Shown: positions 1-11,500 of the stretch, one piece after another
How positions within the stretch are numbered: the stretch's first letter is position 1
Layout of the letters: each line of letters starts with the position of its first letter
Source of the DNA: Nemertoderma westbladi
Taxonomy: Eukaryota > Xenacoelomorpha > Nemertodermatida > Nemertodermatidae
Direction of reading: 5' to 3'
DNA length: 64,000 nt
NCBI GenBank assembly: GCA_032718475.1
Contig: JAUCBJ010007524.1
Span: forward strand, 1 to 64,000
Notes under the pieces: model-generated
What the model saw: only the letters and a program-made list of their open reading frames with translations
Databases searched by the model: none
What the model was told of the DNA's origin: nothing
Program-made: the position numbers and the translations under genes

Positions 1-960
1 ATTAAGGAGATAACACAATGTCAGAGTGAGAACAAAAAAATTTGATATGGTATCAATATATTACCATGAAGATTACTAGAAGTGATGAATTTTATTAAAA
101 ACATTCACTTATATATATAAATTTGTGATGTGGCATAGTCAACGAAGAAGAGATGGTACGTGTCATAATCATCGACGAATAAGAAAAGAGATGGAGTGCA
201 ACGTGGATGAATGGTTGGTTGTCTGAATAGGAAATACGTGAAAGAATATGAATCATAGGGTTGTGTGTGTAATAATCAATAATTATTATAATAAAAACGT
301 GCAGTATATAATGTTAGTGGTGGTAGCCTTTCAATATGACACAGATGCTGCGGGATTGGTTAGGTTGAGTAACTACTATGCAAATGTTGTTTGTATACGT
401 GTAGCCGGGACGTGGATTGGTGACAGCCGGGGTGGAGTTGGCAATCAATATAATATCTGATGTAGTTGGTGGCCACGTTGTCAGCATATACAGTATACAG
501 TGGTTGGTTGGTTGGTTGCGTGAATAGGAAATAACTATGGAAATGTTCGTATACGTGTAGCCGGAAACGTGGTGGATTGGTAGGTTGCTTGGTTGAATGG
601 ATTGGTGACAGCCGTCGAAGAGTTGGCGATCGATTCGATATAATAGGGTAGTGTGGGGCTAGCCACACGATGAGAGGTTTGGGTACGCGAAGATGAATAT
701 GCTATGGTTGGTTGATGCAACGACGCGAACCAATACTGACGGGAGGTAACAGCTGTAGGAGTAAGGAGGGCATCGCGAGGTTAGGCTACGCGTAGGTGAT
801 AGGCAGCGATTGGCTGAAGGCAACGACGCGAATCAATATTGATGGTGACAGATGGTCATTAAACACCTCGATTTAGCACCGGAATTTGGCATTTTTTAAT
901 TGCCTCCGAGATGTAGCCCGTAGCCCAGGCTAGGGAGGAGATAGCCGAGAACTATGCTTC
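1..960. repeat. Degenerate intergenic duplications
   Basis: No gene is supported here. A G/T-rich segment containing GTGTAGCCGG, GATTGGTGACAGCCG and GAGTTGGC occurs at about 390-450 and again, diverged, at about 550-640. A second pair, both containing GGCAACGACGCGAA-like sequence followed by CAATA, lies near 715-740 and 810-840. Short open frames overlap these repeats and have no recognisable domains. Confidence 0.5.
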
Positions 961-1412
961 TCCTACTACTCCCGTTGGGTCTACGGGATATATGTAACCC
1001 ATGGGTTATCCGTTGGTTCTCCGGGTTTCAAGGTAACCCTTGGGTTACCCTTTGGGTTAATGGGATGGATGTAACCCATGGGTTGCCTGTTGGGTCTACT
1101 GGATGGATGTAGCCCATGGGATACCCGTTGGGTCTACGGGATGGATGTAACACATGTGTTACACGCTGGGTCTTCGGGGTAGATGTAACCAATGCGTTAA
1201 CAGTTGGGTGTGCGTGATGGATGTCACCCATGGGTTACCCGTTGGGTATACTGGATGGATATAAACCGTGGGATACCCGTTGGGTCTACGGAATGGATGT
1301 AACCCATGGGTTACCGGTTGAGACTTTGGGGTGGATGTAACCAATGGGTTACCCGTTGGCTATACGGGATGGATGTATCTACGGGTTGCATCTATCCTTT
1401 ATGGGATTCCTA
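961..1412. repeat. 38-bp minisatellite, about 11 units
   Basis: The motif GTAACCCATGGGTTACCC, itself a near-palindrome, recurs with an exact 38-bp spacing; unit landmarks fall at 1033, 1071, 1109, 1147, 1185, 1223, 1261, 1299, 1337 and 1375. Units differ by substitutions but not by length. The open frames crossing it on both strands are repeat artefacts. Confidence 0.9.
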
Positions 1413-2420
1413 CCGCTGTTCCAGGAAGCGACTTTCCCAACGGAGGCCACACGACCTACGGCAGTGCCGTTCATTTGTTTATTGTGACTCAGAGGATATT
1501 ATTAAAACATGTTGGTCTAATTATTCCTGTTCTATTATTGTGGGGCGAGCGACGAAAGTAAGTGAGCTTAGCATACAGGTCTCAATCGGAGTTTCTGTGG
1601 GGCGAGACACGTAGTCGGCGAGCTAGTCGGAGTCTAGTTTGAACCCCATATCCCATGCTATAAATGTATTCATTCGATATACAATCATATGTTAATCCGC
1701 TAGGTGGTGTCAAATTGTTATTCTGCAATTTTGTACTTACCAGTGCAGCACTGTACAGCAGTACCGTACCGGTAGGCCTATGTCATTACTTCTGAGTCTC
1801 TAGCGGATCCCCAATTAAATGTCTTAACTTTTCAATTTCGTAAAAGATAGACTTCATGATTCTCTACAGGCCACCAAAATTTCAGCTCAGGAAAATGAGG
1901 CCTTCCCGAGAAATTTAACATTTTCTAAAAACCACAAAATCTGTCGTAGCTGACGTCAGACTGCATGATTTTTCACCAAACTTTACAAACTTTCTAAACT
2001 TTCTCTCTACTACTTGCCTACTAAGTTTGGTTCAATTCCGAACCAGCGATGCCGAGAAATTCGCGTTCAAACATTTACCAGACAGACGGACAGACAGACA
2101 GACGGACAGACAGACAGACGGACATGCCCCATTTGCTCTATATGAACCGTATGCCAAGGCTTGCCGACTACGTGCTGCGCGAAGTCCCCACGAACGTGTT
2201 GTTCTGTTGTGTTCAATTTAAAACTCTTAATGAAATCTATCCAAACTTGGTACACATGTTGTTTGGCAAAAGTTTAGAAATTTTCCAAGTTGAATTTGCG
2301 TGTGGCCCTCGAGAAGCTAGGATAATAGCAGTTAATTAATTTAATTTAATTTAATTAAGTTGGTTAGGGTGAAACCTGGAGTATTTTAAATTAGAATCAT
2401 TAGCTAAATAATTTATTTGA
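1413..2420. other. Intergenic DNA with dispersed repeat and (GACA)n tract
   Basis: No gene seen. A GACAGACG/GACA simple repeat lies at about 2080-2125. The stretch at about 2195-2300 is the reverse complement of a repeat seen again at about 46831-46940 (shared words include AAATTTCTAAACTTTTGCCA and CATGTGTACCAAG), so it belongs to a dispersed family. A short (TTTAA)n tract at about 2335-2357 may mark the end of that element. Confidence 0.5.
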
Positions 2421-2425
2421 GGTGT
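2421..2425. repeat. Target site duplication, left copy (GGTGT)
   Basis: GGTGT directly precedes the 5' LTR and is repeated exactly at 19799-19803 directly after the 3' LTR. A 5-bp duplication fits the 4-6 bp known for BEL/Pao integration. Confidence 0.95.
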
Positions 2426-3623
2426 TGTAAAAGCTTTTGTGGGATAACTGATTCGTTTGCTTTGCTAACCAGTTCCCCCCCAGTCGCTGAATACTCTAAA
2501 AAGGGATATCTAGCTAGAATAGTGCAAGCTACCGGCTGATTGGCTGATTTGCTGTGCGAAGGGATCTGGGTTCTGCTCGATCGGCCAACCAGCTTAGGGA
2601 GGTTGCCTCAGCCCTGTTTTCCGTATCGGCCAATAGAATTTGAGTTGGCGTTGATTTTGACCTATCCCAGAGCTACTGAACTGAATTTCCTATCTGTATG
2701 CTCATCCTCTGTGTTGGACGGGAGCTTCGGGGAATAAGGGTAGTTGGTATCCTCGTATAGAGTAGTAGTTATATGATTCTTCATATGATTCTGTTGTTGT
2801 GTTCCCATTTTTCGCCAGAACACCGGCTTTTGGGAAGAACTCTAGTAAAACTGCTTAAATTATAGAAAGTATAACTGTTACCTAACTAACTCACTAGTAG
2901 TCATATGATTCTCCCGAACTTAACTTATTAATTATATTGTTTGTACTGTTATTTACCGTCAGTTATTAATTGTATCGATTTGTTGATGAAATATTGCCCT
3001 TTGGAGAATACTGATAAATCACCCAAAATTCCCAATTTTCTTGATACACTACAGGTTAGAGAGACAGGCTATACATAACAATTGCGATTTATATCAATGT
3101 GGTGTGTATTGAATCTCATGTTATTTAGCAGACACTACATGAGTCAATTGCTGTTCTCTTTATGTGTGATCAAATTTACTGACGGTCGGCAGAATAGTGT
3201 GCATGATTGTGATTGGTAACAAAGCATTTCCTAAAGAATGCGCCTTATACTTTAATCATAAGCATTATCGTTGCGTTTAGTATAAGTCCTAGCTCTGTTT
3301 AAATAGATAGAGCGCCACGTCCAAAAGGAACTGTTAATATTTCCCGAAAGTTAATAATATCTGTCAGAAATTACATATGAGTGATCAATCGAATAATACA
3401 GTAGGTTTACACTGCAATCTTACACTGCAATAATAAAATTTAAGCATCCGAATTCAGCCTCCCGGGTGTATCCATCGGGTGAATGATCGCGCATGGGCTG
3501 GCTTCGGTTAATGTTTTGTTTATTAGCATAAAATATTGTCGTATGCTAAAGGTTTTTTAATTAACTAAAAGACATATAAATTTTGGCAGGTTAAACTGCT
3601 AAAGGTCTTCAAAAGCGCGAACA
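2426..3623 (+). repeat. 5' LTR of BEL/Pao element
   Basis: The LTR runs from TGTAAAAGC to GCGAACA and aligns without gaps to 18601-19798. It should carry the promoter and polyadenylation signals; an AATAAA lies near 3430 inside TGCAATAATAAAATTT. A 65-codon open stretch present in both LTRs lacks an ATG and is not annotated as a gene. Confidence 0.95.
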
Positions 3624-5599
3624 GTAACAGTTATCGATCATATTGCAGTAAGCAATAAGGTTGCAAAATACCGTAGTGACCGGTAAACCCGAACCGGTAC
3701 TTCTGTAGGTCAGTAGGCCCAACTGCCAGAACCGGTACTGCTGTAGGTCCGTAGGTCCAATTGCCAGAACCGGTACTTCTGTAGGTCTGTAGGCCCAACT
3801 GTCCTAACCGGTACTGCTGTATAAGTACATTAGTATTATTCGAATTTGATTATTGTATACCGGTAGGTCTTAGTATTTAATCAGGGACTGCAGCCCTGGT
3901 TTTTATTGAGATTTTACCTATTTCTGTCGATTTTATTTCCTAGTAAGTTAATATTGAGCTGAAGACGTGTAAGTCTGCTCAGATTGTTCAGATAATTGTA
4001 GGCTGAGCTGCTGTCTGACTGTTGTTGGGTTTGGAGAGATTACGGCGTGTGTAGAGTTTGTCTGATAAAGTGCCGTTAGTAAGTTGGGGCAGCCATATGC
4101 TGTAAGGTCAATCCCCTCTTAAAGAATAAGTCGTACTACCGTGTTAGAACGCATACTAACTAACCATTTCAGAATCTACACGTACGGTAGTTTATTTAGG
4201 CTTGGTGGTAGTCTGCCAGCGTTTGGTTTGTATTTTGTTTGAGTATTCTGTACGGGTAGCGTAATATTTATTATTCAGAGTTTATGCGATTATTCGCAAC
4301 ATTCATGTCCCCAAGTTTATTCCTACAGTAATTGTGCTTGTTATACATACCGTTATAGTTAAATTAACCCCGGTACTACACGGGCTGCTTGGCGTAGGAC
4401 AAGACTGGTGACTTTGTGCTCTGGTCACTCCAGCAGATGCCGTGGTTCTTTTAACTGTTCAAGTATATTTAACTACTGATTATTTGTTGTACCGGTACTT
4501 GTACCTAATTTAGGGTTTAGTGTACAGTGCTTTCCGAAGTAATTAGTGTGTAGGCAGTATATTTGTGTTGTAAAGTGGTTGATAGGCACATTCGTTAGCT
4601 CTATTAACTTCTGGGTAGGAACACTCCGTGATACATAACGTAGTACCTATAGCGATACGGTTATAGGTCGTCAGGCGGTGGTATTTTCCTATCTGGACAG
4701 TGCAATATATTTACTACTACTTATTATTTCAAATACCGTAATACCCTGTCTGTTGTAATAACCAGAATTCTAACCCTTTGTTAGACTGGTTTGTAGACTT
4801 CCTGTAAAATTACCCTAAAAAATTTCGTACGTAATATTTTGTTGTGTTTAATTAGAGAATTAATCTCACCCGTATCGTAAGTAATTTATAGTATTAAGTA
4901 ACTTAGGTAAATTAGAATTATCTGTTTTAGTGTCTCAATAAGTAACACTTCACTGAGAGCGCACAGCTTCTGTGTAGTGACTCCCCCAGAAATAATAACA
5001 TTTATTTCAAATATTGACAAAACCCTTTTAAACGGGTATATATCTATTATAAATCAACTCAAACGATTTATAAATAGTAGGCCTGCCATACAACAACTAG
5101 GTCTCAATATCAGTTGGACTACTGCTTAAATAACGGTAATAAAGTAAGTTAAAGTAACCAAGTAACCCTAAAATATTCAGAAATTCAATTATTCTAAAAT
5201 AATTGATAATTGACATACCGATATTTACCATAGGCTTATTATATTTATCTCTATAAATTTGAGCTGAAATCATACCGGTACTCTGTAATTAATTCTAGTT
5301 TGTAATAATTATACTTATATACTATAAGTGTCAGCTGTATACCGGTATTCACGATAGGCCTATTATATATTTATATATATTTGTGCTAAAATTATATACC
5401 GGTACTCTGTGACAAATCTAGTCTGTAATAGTACTTATATATATACTATAAGCATACCGTTATTCTAATATATTGTATATATATCACGTTACACCGAGTA
5501 AGGTATCGGTAATAAATCGCTAGGCTTGCGGTCATACTGAATTACTAGACTTGCTTTAACTGAAACTATAGTAGTAGACATTCAACTGTATAGCTAAAC
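3624..5599 (+). other. BEL/Pao leader (LTR to Gag-Pol)
   Basis: This 2-kb untranslated leader has no supported ORF. Sequence directly after the LTR reads GTAACAGTTATCG, so there is no canonical TGG at the expected primer-binding site. It contains a 38-bp direct repeat (3692-3821, starts at 3692, 3730, 3768 and 3806, each beginning AACCGGTACT) and a diverged duplication of about 120 bp at about 5213-5335 and 5338-5450. Packaging or splice-donor signals could lie here but I cannot identify them. Confidence 0.7.
3692..3821. repeat. 38-bp direct repeat in BEL leader, 3.4 units
   Basis: Units begin AACCGGTACT and recur at exactly 38-bp intervals. They alternate between TTCTGTAGGT and TGCTGTAGGT versions and share GTAGG and AACTGCCAG-like ends. 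Their role is unknown. Confidence 0.85.
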
Positions 5600-8500
5600 A
5601 TGTCTGACACTCAGCAAAACCTGTCAGACAGTCTGATCGATACAACCATCTGTGACACAGATAGGAGTGTGGAGCGATTAAGAAAGGAGTTCAGCTCACC
5701 TCCTACTGCAAGAAAGGTCATCCCTCCAGTAGTATCAGACCCTAGGCTGATCCACCATAGGTCCATTATAGGCACTCGGGCACAGGTCAAACGGAACCAA
5801 GAGGCAGTTGTCCTATCGCAGCAACATCTTGGTCAAGAACCTACTTCCCAGCGACCCGATAGCTCCAGTAGTTCGGATACTGTAGAGCTGACCCCCGAAC
5901 GCGGAGTGCAGATGGCTGCTACAGTCTACTCGGACCCCCTTCTCACCCTTCCTGCTGCAGTGCTAACTACTATATTCATTGCGGTGGAGGAACATCAAGC
6001 CGACTGGGCGAGAAATAAGCGAGCGACCCAAGAAAATTATGCGGGATACACCAGAGAAGAATTGATGCCTATTGTCGAGTCACAATGGAAATTTCCCGGA
6101 CTAGGACTCCCGTTGGATCTGTCCGAGGCTACTTGGGAAGATATACACAGGATGGGAGTGGCTAAAGATACAATGGATCCAGCTGTTTGGAAGAGGTCGG
6201 CAGCAGGATATGTGCAGGGATTCTTCGGCTCCTTGGAGCGATTGGAAGAACAACTGTTTCGACAACCCCAAGGACCTCAAGAGCAGGAAGAGCTGCTATA
6301 CCAAGTACGCGAAAGAACCCTACGCATTCGACTAATCCTCTCAGCCTTTGAGGAAACTTCCAAAAGAAGACAGGACACGTCGCTGCAGGTTGCTGTCAAA
6401 ACTTGGTTACATCGGGTAGGTCTCAAAGTACAGGAAACGGCCCAGTGGAAATCCCAGCTGGCTGAGAGATCAACCTATGAAGAACAAACTGATGTCACCC
6501 TTTCTCAAGCGGAAAGCGAAGAGACCGCCGAGAAACCGCGAACTAGAGACGCTATCGACATTTATCTGTCCGACTATCAGCGATTCCTAGGAGACGAAGA
6601 GTTGAGGAGACGGCTGTCTGGACTTTCCCCTAATAGTGAAGGAACCAAGCTTGTGTTGGACTCAATCGATGCCGAAATGTTAGCTGCAAACCAAGCTGAA
6701 TTTGATGAAAAACTCCGCCTCACTAGAGTCCGAGAAGAACAAGTAAAGAAAGAACGGATAGAGAAAAGAAAGGTGGCAGCAGCAGCGGCGGCAGAAGCAG
6801 AAGCCGAAAGAAAGGCGGCAGAAGCAGAAGCCGAAAGAAAGTCGGCAGAAGCAGAAGCCGAAAGAAAGGCGGCAAAAGCAGAAGCCGAAAGAAAGGCGGC
6901 AGAAGCAGAAGCCGAAAGAAAGGCGGCAAAAGCAGAAGCCGAAAGAAAGGCGGCAGAAGCAGAAGCAGAAAGAAAAGCAGCAGTGGCAGAAGCAGAACGG
7001 AGAGCTTCTGAGGAGACTATCCAACTAGAGTTGGAAAATCTGCAAGAGACGCAAGACAGTATAAATAAACAGTTTACTGCTAATCAAATGCAGATGATGA
7101 GAAAATCTACTCCCAAGCGCCAGGGATACACATCCTCGGAGGAAGGCGAGACCACCGATCCTGAAGGCGGAGGAAATAGATCTCATCTAAGTAGGCGTAG
7201 AAAAACATCTTACCGTCGCAAATTGCCTGATTTGCCCCCAGCTGTTAGAAGACAGCTAGCTAGCACAGACTTGAGTAGTATAGAACCTACAGCCCAAAGT
7301 ATTAAGGTCAAAAGACTCCCTACAATAGTTGATGAGCCTGAAATAATTAGGCCTGTCGTTCCCAAAGTCACTTCTGTGTTAGAGACCCCTGTACTTCCAG
7401 AGCTTAACTCTAAATTCCCTTTACATAGTACTACACTGCCTGTACCCGGTAGAACAGTCCAAGAGAATATCCCTGTCCGGATAGCAGAGAGAGAAATCAA
7501 GGATTTGTCTCCCGTCGTCCCGCGTCAACCCGCTACTATGTTGGTGACTCCCGCTTCGGCGGTTGAGTGGGTAGAAGAGGGACGGCGGGGGATGAATCTC
7601 CTGCTAGGACAGATGCAGGAGACTGTCCACCAACTTAAGGGAACAGTGAGGGAAGGTAGAGCAGAGTTGCAAGAAGTGCAGCAAAGTATCGCACTAGAAC
7701 GCGACAAATTAGTCAATATCCAAAAGGGCATACCAATACCCCCTGTAACATTGTGTCAACCTGTTAGGTCTGAAGTACTACATGCGCAAGGTGTGGAGCC
7801 TACACGCATCTATACTGCTAGTGAAGTAGAAACTCCTATAGCAAACCCTATTAAGGGTGATTATACACCTGTTGCTAATGATATTCCCTATAGACCTGAT
7901 AATAATCCGAGAAATTTATATACCGATAATTCGATATTAAATAACACGATGGCCCAAGAAAGCTTTACGCGTCAGATGGCTAGAACAGAAGCCCGCCAAG
8001 CGTTCAAAGTGGGAGAGATCGTCAAATTCAATGGAGATGAGATGAAATGGTTACCTTTCAACGAATATTACAAAGATAGCATACAGAACTCTGTATTATC
8101 TAACGGAGAGAAACTTAGATTCCTCATCAAGTGCTTGGAAGGACCTCCCAAGTTAATGGCGTTAAAGTTTATTGGACATCCAGATGGATTAAGACAAGTT
8201 TGGGATACATTAAACATCAGGTATGGTAACAAGGATAACATAGCTAAGTATTTGTATGCAAAATTAGTAGCCCCCCGACACTTCCTTAGTAGCGGGATTA
8301 TAGAGTTTTCCGATGAAATTCAAGAGATATGTAGACAACTGGACTGGTTAGGTAAGTCGCATGAATATCAGAGTTCCATGGTTATTGGAGCCGTAGTCTC
8401 TACTTTACCAAAGGGTAGAGTATGTACACGCTGGGACAAGAAAGTGTTGTACATGAATGAACAACAACGACGAAGTCCTACCATGGCTGATCTCATGTCT

Positions 8501-11500
8501 TTCTTAGATGGTGAAGTAAAACTACAACTCATCAAGCAGTCCAGAGAGAAAACATCGGAAAATAAGGTAAGTGAGAAACCCACTTCTAGGAGAAGAGTAA
8601 CACCGGTGTTTTACACTGACGACGGCGAAAGCCAAGCTTCCCAAGAAGAGGACAGCGGGAAAGACACAGACCGATCTTACTATGTTGACAAAACCTCAAA
8701 GGACGTAAGTAAATACAAGGCTCGAAACAACGATAGGAGAGAACAGGTTGCCAAGACCCCTCCTCAGTCTCCTAACAGAATGCACCGAAGAAAACCCGAA
8801 GAAAAAACGAGAGTGCATCAAGTTACCCAAGGTAAATTGAGTAACATAAAACCTAACTGTGCGCTGTGCGACGGGACCCACCGTTTGAGTGCGTGTGCTG
8901 AATTTCTAAAGAAATCCCTTGTAGACAGACGTACAGTCGTGTGGGACAAGCGGTTATGCTATAATTGCCTCAGACCAGGACATCAACGGCGAACCTGTTA
9001 CTCCGACATAAAGTGTGCAAAGTGTGGCGCGAAACATCACATCTTGTTACACAGTGAGTTCGAACGAGACAGACAGAGTCAGGTAAGTGAGCCCGAACTA
9101 CATGTCCAATTTAGTGACGTAAACGACACTAATCAAGAGTCTGAGATGGAAGGATTCTATACTGACGAAATCTCCGACGCCAATGAATCCTGTTATCTAA
9201 TAAATACCGCAGTGTATCGAGCACTTACTTACGAAAAGGACATCAACGATGAGTTTCCCCCAACTACTTTCGCCAAACAACCATCTTGGAAAGCTCCAGC
9301 TTCCAACGTAGGAATCAGAGAATTTCCTGTAGTTCAAGTAAGAGTTCACGGTCTTAACAAAAGCTACATAGTGAACGCCCTCCTTGACTCCGGCAGCACA
9401 GGAACATTCATCGATCAAGAACTAGCCGAAGATATCTTTGCTGGACAACCCAAGTTCCGGACTAAATTGAATATGTCAGGAATTATGCAGGTTTGGAAAT
9501 CTACCCTAACGGCAGATTACTATGTAGGTATGTTGTCCACCCCCCAGGATAAGTTAGGAACACAAGGTATAAGGTCAGTAAAAATGGTGGCTATAAAGAA
9601 CTTTGCTACTACTCAAGCAGACCTTTATAATTGGGACGAAGATGAGAGCATCCAACATCTTAAGATACCTCGATTCCAGACAGATTATCCTGGAGTGCAA
9701 ATACTCATCGGCCAAAACGCGCACGAGGCGCTCGAAACATTAGAGAAACGGCCTGCTCAACCACAGCCACTGCAAACCTATGCGGTAAGAACTAGAATAG
9801 GTTGGTACTTTACTGGCCCTTCCCGTAGAACTCTCGAAGAGAGAATGCCACACGAACAAATATATCAAGTAAACGATTGGGAAGTGGAAAGCAGTGAAGT
9901 GGACGAACTAACTGAGGGAACACCATACTCCTCAGATAATGACGACATCTACCAACTCTTCGAAGAAGAGAACACAATTGACCTACTTACAGAGAATCAA
10001 ACTTGGAAAAACCAAGCGAACCTATGTCAACTGATTCGCCCAACGGAATCCATTATTTATAATGACGAACTTAATGACGAGGTAGAGCGCTACAACGCTA
10101 GAACTCGGGACGAACTCGCCGTACGATTCTTTACCCAAGAATTAGTAGAACCCAATTCATACGACAAAGCCCTGTCGATAGAAGAAGAAAGAGCCAAGCA
10201 AATCCAGGAAACAACCACACGTTTTTTAAAAGATCAAGGTAGATATGAAATTGGACTACCATTTCGAAAACGGGAACCTAGATTTATAAATAACAGACCT
10301 TTGGCTGAGAAAAGAATCAATCAATTACATCGACGTCTTACGGCAAATGCTTCAGCTAAGGAAATGTACCAAACTCAGTTGAAGAAATTTATCACAAAGG
10401 GATATGCGGAGCGAGTACCGGAAGGAACTCCAATAACTGAAAGAACTTATTATCTAACACATCATTACGTTCCCAAACCCGGTAAACCCCATGAAGTACG
10501 GGTCGTATTTGATGGCTCCGCCCTATATATGGGACAATCCCTCAATTCCGAGTTGTTACCAGGACCCAACTTGCTCCAATCTTTGTTGGGAATACTTTTA
10601 AGATTAAGACAATATTCCATCGCGTTCGCCTCTGATATAGAAGGAATGTTCTTACAAGTCAAGGCATTGGATCGTGATAGGGACAGCCTAAGATTCCTGT
10701 GGTGGCCTGAAGGAGACCTCAACCAGAAACCGGTAGAGTACTGGATGACCATCCAGGCTTTTGGGATTATATCAAGCCCTTCAAACGCCTGCTCAGTGGT
10801 TCGTACCACTGCGGATGACAACCGGGACGCCTTCTCCAAAGAGGTGATAGATAACATCAAACGAGACATATACATGGACGACAATTTAAAGTCCCTTCCA
10901 TCAGTAAAGGAAGCCCTTGATGTCGCGAAAGGAACGGTTGAGTGTTTGAAAAGAGGTGGATTTCGATTGACGAAGTTCACCAGCAACTCCCATGAGTTTC
11001 TGGAAGCAATACCTGTAGAAGACCGGGGAGCAAAGGACCTCGACTTAATACATGACGATCTTCCGGAAACCAAGACGCTTGGCTTGAAGTGGGACACAGA
11101 AAGAGATATCCTGTTTTTTCAGCTAAAACAGCGAGATAATCCAGTTCGGACCAAACGGATTTGTTTAAGTATTCTGAGCACTTATTTCGATCCCTTGGGA
11201 TTTATTAGCCCAGTTATATTGATTGCTCGGAGTTTAGTACAACAAATGTGGCTTGAAAACCACTCATGGGACTATCCACTCAAGGGAGAACTATTAAAGA
11301 AATGGATGAAATGGGAGGACTCGCTACCTGCCATCGAGAACTTTATAATTTCCCGTTCATATTTTGGTCATGTTCTCCCTACATATTCCTATCAACTCCA
11401 TGTATTCGGAGATGCCAGCGATATGGGAATAGGTATAGTAGCATACCTGCGAGTCGAAACTCCGGATGGAATCAAAGTTGCCTTGGTTACCTCTAAGGCA

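Noticed and set aside
2540-2737. 65-codon open frame present in both LTRs
   Set aside because: It lacks an ATG and occurs twice only because the LTRs are duplicates.
10465-11097. 210-codon minus-strand frame inside Gag-Pol
   Set aside because: Shadow of the reverse transcriptase frame; no domain.
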